In this document: positions 60,352-64,000 of the stretch, in pieces
Layout: every line of letters starts with the position of its first letter
Position numbering within the stretch: the first letter of the stretch is position 1
From: Psychrobacillus psychrodurans
Lineage (GTDB): Bacteria > Bacillota > Bacilli > Bacillales_A > Planococcaceae
DNA: 64,000 nt
Reading direction: 5' to 3' (one strand)
Assembly (NCBI RefSeq): GCF_027563345.1
Contig: NZ_JAMKBK010000013.1
Translations under genes and position numbers: made by a program
Notes under the pieces: generated by a model
What the model was told of the DNA's origin: nothing
Seen by the model: only the letters and a program-made list of their open reading frames with translations
Databases searched by the model: none

Positions 60352-61554
60352 TTAAAGAAGACTTGAAAATTCATTCGACTTTCTCATTGGGAATGAAAGA
60401 ACTTCTCTATTTTGCACTGCTTCTGTTATTAATTCGTCAAAATCCTTAAAGCTTTCGTAATACTCAACCTTCTCAAGCTTTGGCTTTGTTTTGGGACAGG
60501 ATGGTGTAAAAATAGTACAACAGTCTTCATAAGGCAAGATGGAAGTTTCATACGTCCCTATTTCCCGGGCAATATCAATAATATCTAGCTTATCCATAGA
60601 AATAAGTGGTCTGAAAATTGGTGTAGATGTTACAGCATTAATGGCAGTTAAGCTTTCTAATGTCTGGCTTGCAACCTGGCCTAAGCTCTCGCCAGTAACA
60701 ATTCCTAATGCTCCTATTTCTGCACGGACTAGATCGGCAATTTTCATCATCAGACGTCTAGTTGTAGTCATTGATACATTCTCAGGGATTTGAGCTTGTA
60801 TACTTTGTTGGATATCTGTAAAAGGTATGACATGAAGTCTCACAGTTGCCCCAAAGTGACTTAACTGATTGGCCAAGTCCATTACTTTCTCTTTCGACCG
60901 TTCACTTGTGAATGGTGGACTATGAAAATGTATTGCATCGAGACGAACCCCACGTTTTAAAAGCATATATCCAGCAACGGGGCTGTCTATTCCACCTGAT
61001 AACATTAATAAGGAACGACCGTTCGAACCTAGAGGCATTCCACCCGCACCAGGAATTACCTGTGCCATCATATAGACAGCATCATTTAACACTTCAATTC
61101 GTAAATCTATTTCTGGCTTTTTCATTTGAACTTTTAAAGTAGGGTTTTGTCTTAATACATTACTCGCTACCACGCTTTGCAGCTCATAAGTGTCTAATGG
61201 AAAAAACTTATCAGTGCGTTTTACAGTAACCCGAAACGTTTTATCTTGGCTTTCTAAGCTATCCATTATTTTGAGTGCAGTTGCTTGAATATCATCTAAG
61301 TCTTTTGAACAAGAAGCTACTGGACTAAATGATTGAATTCCAAATATTTTAGGCAAACGTTCGATTAAGGCATGAATTTCGGAATCATCTGATGATGTTA
61401 AAAACATGCGATCTCTTTCAGCTTGAATCTTAATATTAGGCAAATCTACAAATGAAAACCTTATATTATTGCGTAAATGTGATATAAATTGCTTCCTATT
61501 TTTACCTTTGGTAGATAATTCACCATATCGTACTAATATTTTTTCCCACTTCAT
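60352..61554 (-). CDS. thiI: tRNA 4-thiouridine sulfurtransferase ThiI
   Basis: A 400-residue protein with N-terminal ferredoxin-like and THUMP domains (about 1-165) and a C-terminal PP-loop: LMLSGGIDSPVAGYMLLKRG (about 183). It thiolates tRNA U8 and has been linked to thiazole synthesis. It has no rhodanese domain, as in other Bacillaceae, so sulfur likely comes directly from the adjacent cysteine desulfurase. Starts five bases after the iscS-like stop, on the same transcript. Confidence 0.96.
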   Translation of the reverse strand: MKWEKILVRYGELSTKGKNRKQFISHLRNNIRFSFVDLPNIKIQAERDRMFLTSSDDSEIHALIERLPKIFGIQSFSPVASCSKDLDDIQATALKIMDSLESQDKTFRVTVKRTDKFFPLDTYELQSVVASNVLRQNPTLKVQMKKPEIDLRIEVLNDAVYMMAQVIPGAGGMPLGSNGRSLLMLSGGIDSPVAGYMLLKRGVRLDAIHFHSPPFTSERSKEKVMDLANQLSHFGATVRLHVIPFTDIQQSIQAQIPENVSMTTTRRLMMKIADLVRAEIGALGIVTGESLGQVASQTLESLTAINAVTSTPIFRPLISMDKLDIIDIAREIGTYETSILPYEDCCTIFTPSCPKTKPKLEKVEYYESFKDFDELITEAVQNREVLSFPMRKSNEFSSLL

Positions 61555-61559
61555 GCTTT

Positions 61560-62693
61560 TTAATCTCCTTTAATTACATTCATTACATGCTTGAATACAT
61601 TTTTAAATTGGTCTACTTCTTGCTGGGTACTAATGGTGCTAAGACTTATTCTTAATACACCTTTAATATAATCGTCTGAAATGTGCATAGCTTTTAATAC
61701 ATGACTTGTTTTCGTTTGTCTAGATGAGCATGCACTACTAGTGGAAACAATAACATCTTGTTGCTGTAACGCATTAATTAGTACTTCTCCCTTCATTTTT
61801 TTCACCGAAAATGAAATGATATGAGGGGCTTTCTTAGTTGGAGATATTACTTTTATAAAAGAAAAAGACTGTAAAAATTCTATTAAATCATCCGACAGGG
61901 ATTGTAATTTCACTGCTTTACTCCCCAGATTCTCCATAGCAAGCCTCATTGCTTTTGCTGTAGAGACCGCCAAAGGTACAGAAGTTGTACCACTGCGAAT
62001 ACCTGATTCCTGTCCACCACCGTACAATATCGGTTCTATTTCAATGAATTTTTTTAATGCAAGTAATCCCGAGCCTTTTAATCCGTGTATTTTATGAGAA
62101 GAGATGGTTATAGAATCTACATCTAGATCGATAAAATTAACTGGAATTTTCCCGAAACTTTGAACTGCATCCATGTGAATAAGGGCTCTGCTTTTTTTCC
62201 TTACAATATTAGAAAGTTCTTCTATTGGTTGTATTGCCCCTGTTTCATTATTCACATGCATAACACTCACCAATACGGTGTCATGTCGTATACTTTTTTT
62301 AACTGACTCCAACAAAATGATTCCTTCCGAGTCTACGGGAATCCACTCAACTTCAAATCCTAGTTCATTCAATTTTTTAGCTGCTTCTATAATAGAAGGA
62401 TGCTCAATTTCAGAAATTAGTACATGCTTACCTCGTTGCTTATATTTTTGAGCTAAACCAAATATCGCAAGGTTATTAGACTCTGTACCACCAGATGTAA
62501 AATACACTTTTTCACTCGAGGTTTTTAGTATCGCTGCAATTTGTTCTCTAGCAGATTGTAACAATTCATTTGTCTGATGTCCAAACGTATGAATGGATGC
62601 TGGATTTGCCCAAAATTTTTCGTTGACAGTCACGAATGTATTTAATACCTCTGGATGTACTTTAGTCGTTGCACTATTATCAAAATAAATCAT
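61560..62693 (-). CDS. Cysteine desulfurase (IscS/NifS-like) paired with ThiI
   Basis: A 377-residue PLP enzyme. N-terminus MIYFDNSATTKVHPEVLN, PLP-binding Lys in SSHKIHGLKGSG (about 199), catalytic Cys in STSSACSSRQTKTS (about 317). It donates persulfide sulfur; the direct pairing with thiI suggests tRNA thiolation, as for NifZ of B. subtilis. The start is the ATG at 62693 after AAAAGGAGAG; 13 upstream in-frame codons lie in the terminator region. Annotated elsewhere as NifZ or IscS. Confidence 0.94.
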   Translation of the reverse strand: MIYFDNSATTKVHPEVLNTFVTVNEKFWANPASIHTFGHQTNELLQSAREQIAAILKTSSEKVYFTSGGTESNNLAIFGLAQKYKQRGKHVLISEIEHPSIIEAAKKLNELGFEVEWIPVDSEGIILLESVKKSIRHDTVLVSVMHVNNETGAIQPIEELSNIVRKKSRALIHMDAVQSFGKIPVNFIDLDVDSITISSHKIHGLKGSGLLALKKFIEIEPILYGGGQESGIRSGTTSVPLAVSTAKAMRLAMENLGSKAVKLQSLSDDLIEFLQSFSFIKVISPTKKAPHIISFSVKKMKGEVLINALQQQDVIVSTSSACSSRQTKTSHVLKAMHISDDYIKGVLRISLSTISTQQEVDQFKNVFKHVMNVIKGD

Positions 62694-62713
62694 TTTCAAT
62701 ATCTCTCCTTTTC

Positions 62714-62746
62714 GGAAAAAAACCACCGTCACATAGTGAGGTGGTT
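62714..62746 (-). terminator. Terminator between ezrA and the cysteine desulfurase gene
   Basis: AACCACC/GGTGGTT stem with U run just upstream of the AAAAGGAGAG site of the next gene. Also contains a TCAC.ATAGTGA dyad. Confidence 0.8.
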
Positions 62747-62811
62747 CACGTTTGTATACAAAATGTGATTTTCAAACATCTACAAGTTCATACTGTTTTT
62801 AAATCGTATGA

Positions 62812-64000
62812 TTATGTACGCCAAGCGTCTTCTTTCACTAATGCATCAATTTTCTTTAAAGCTCCCGGTTCTACCTCTTCGACTGCTGTTGCTGCATCTT
62901 CTAAAGCCTTAGAATAACGTAATTGTCTAAACGCTTCCTCTGCTTCTAGTAGTCGCGCATGAATTTCCGGATGACTTGCACGATAGCGGTTACCGTATTG
63001 AATAATTTTCTCTGTCAGTAACACATTTTCTAACATTTCTTTCGCTCTGTTATGTACTTCCTCCATACATGCCTCTGCTTTTTCTAAATAATTATCCACT
63101 AAAGACATATTTAGAGGCACTTCCTGGAGACTTTGCATTGCTACATAAATATGCTCTTCCGCTTCTTCTAAACGAACGTCCATATCCTCTGGAATTCCAG
63201 GAATATTGGCTTTTTGTAACATGCGGTCGGTATCATGTAACATATCTTTAAGTTCATCTAGTTTTTCACGCGCACTATTTTCATCGATGCGAAGGTTTTT
63301 CAAGCGATTTGCAAATCGGTCCTGTTCTTCATATAGCCGATCAATTTCTTCAGCAATTTCATTTAGCTCTTCTTGTAGGCTTGAGTATGCAGATTGTTCT
63401 TCTTCTACCCGGCTAGAAAGCAATTCATACTTCTTCTCTAATTCCTCCAGCTCTTTTAAACAGCTTTGTGGAATTTCCGCTTCTTTTTCTGGTAGACGAT
63501 AGCTCTGTTGTACATATGCAGCCTCTTCACTAACAGCACGAGTAACAGATGTAACTTCACGTAAACGTGTGCCAGTTTGTTCTTTATATTGATCAACATA
63601 TTTTTTCGCAAGTACTTCTTTTTCCAATAAATCATAGAAAGTGTCTAATTCGTCTTTTAACTCTTCTACTCTACTTATTGTTTTACCGACGTTCAGTTCA
63701 ATGATTGCTTGTTTTAACTCTACAAGTTCTGCTTCTATAGAATCCAATTTTTTATTCATTTCAAGATGCTGTAAGTAATAAGAACCTTCTTCCATTTCTT
63801 TTTGCCCATTACGTAATTCATGAATAATGGCTGGAATTTTATGTTGAATTTCGGATAGAACTGTAGGAATATCATGTAATTTTGGGAAGAACTTTTGGCC
63901 ATCATCTTGAACAGTTATAACAAGTTCTCGTGCACTCAAATAATTTCCTGTATCCGTTAGTCTATCAAATTCCTCAAACTGCGGAATGAAGGATTCTAAC
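62812..64000 (-). CDS. ezrA: Septation ring formation regulator EzrA (partial, 5' end beyond the window)
   Basis: At least 396 residues of C-terminal EzrA, a membrane-anchored spectrin-like regulator of FtsZ rings. The visible part is almost wholly coiled coil (ELEELEKKYELLSSRVEEEQ and similar heptads). The reading frame continues to the window edge (NYLSARELV and upstream), so the N-terminal membrane helix and about 170 residues are outside. The conserved C-terminal patch includes IIQYGNRYRASHPEI. Neighbour of the cysteine desulfurase as in B. subtilis. Confidence 0.93.
   Translation of the reverse strand, partial: LESFIPQFEEFDRLTDTGNYLSARELVITVQDDGQKFFPKLHDIPTVLSEIQHKIPAIIHELRNGQKEMEEGSYYLQHLEMNKKLDSIEAELVELKQAIIELNVGKTISRVEELKDELDTFYDLLEKEVLAKKYVDQYKEQTGTRLREVTSVTRAVSEEAAYVQQSYRLPEKEAEIPQSCLKELEELEKKYELLSSRVEEEQSAYSSLQEELNEIAEEIDRLYEEQDRFANRLKNLRIDENSAREKLDELKDMLHDTDRMLQKANIPGIPEDMDVRLEEAEEHIYVAMQSLQEVPLNMSLVDNYLEKAEACMEEVHNRAKEMLENVLLTEKIIQYGNRYRASHPEIHARLLEAEEAFRQLRYSKALEDAATAVEEVEPGALKKIDALVKEDAWRT

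Noticed and set aside
1..64000. Prophage, integrative element or toxin-antitoxin locus
   Set aside because: No integrase, structural phage gene, att site pair or paired small toxin/antitoxin genes were found; gene order is that of the core Bacillales chromosome.

Overview
This 64 kb window is a chromosomal segment of a low-GC, endospore-forming Gram-positive bacterium of the order Bacillales. The proteins resemble Planococcaceae (Psychrobacillus/Lysinibacillus/Sporosarcina-like); the genus was not determined. Supporting evidence: an alpha/beta-type small acid-soluble spore protein gene, a T-box thrS leader, an L20 leader, sigma-A promoters, strong GGAGG ribosome binding sites, and gene order that follows the B. 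subtilis ysd-infC-thrS-dnaBI-polA-phoPR-mdh/icd/citZ-pyk-accDA-dnaE-ackA-sppA-thiI-ezrA region. Most genes lie on the minus strand. There is no sign of a prophage, an intact insertion sequence, a CRISPR array, rRNA or tRNA.

Layout. 0-4.6 kb: M42 aminopeptidase, DUF2207 membrane protein, dUTPase, YsdB. 4.6-6.5 kb: gene-poor, repeat-rich stretch with a small DUF3953 gene, a 21-bp-phased CAAGTAA array and a structured non-coding relic. 6.5-10.3 kb: ysdA, rplT-rpmI-infC behind an L20 leader, then thrS. 10.3-11.3 kb: a composite repeat sits between the thrS T-box and the thrS ORF. 11.3-22.8 kb: nrdR-dnaB-dnaI, speD, gapB (with a CcpN-like site), polA-mutM-coaE, hflKC. 23-32 kb: phoPR with a co-directional ATP-grasp ligase (probable peptidoglycan cross-bridge enzyme), MaoC protein, citZ/icd/mdh. 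32-43.9 kb: ytvI, fxsA, pyk, pfkA, accDA behind a GntR regulator, dnaE, nrnA, ytpI. 44-64 kb: ytoI, ytkL, M24 peptidase, DUF2071, a crcB pair, ald, usp, a P-loop kinase, ackA-ytxK-tpx-yteJ-sppA, nadF, rarD, mbcS, ssp, thiI-iscS, and ezrA running off the right edge.

Most of the genes are housekeeping: translation, replication and repair, central carbon flow (glycolysis, TCA, gluconeogenic gapB, acetate, alanine), fatty-acid precursor synthesis (accDA) and phosphate sensing (phoPR). The unusual content is mostly between genes.

The best candidate for something undescribed is a family of about 120-bp inverted-repeat elements, with arms like GTTGATT...AATCA and GC-rich cores in an AT-rich genome. 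They occur singly and as roughly 400-550 bp composites: two elements, or one plus a remnant, flank a conserved AT-rich spacer that in one copy carries a promoter-like sequence, and two copies have an adjacent intrinsic terminator. One composite is lodged inside the thrS leader. Other notable signals are a 170-bp nested palindrome upstream of fxsA, the 21-bp-phased array, a (GGGTGT)7 tract, an ackA ribosome binding site buried in a terminator hairpin, and a DnaE whose PHP domain has lost its metal ligands.
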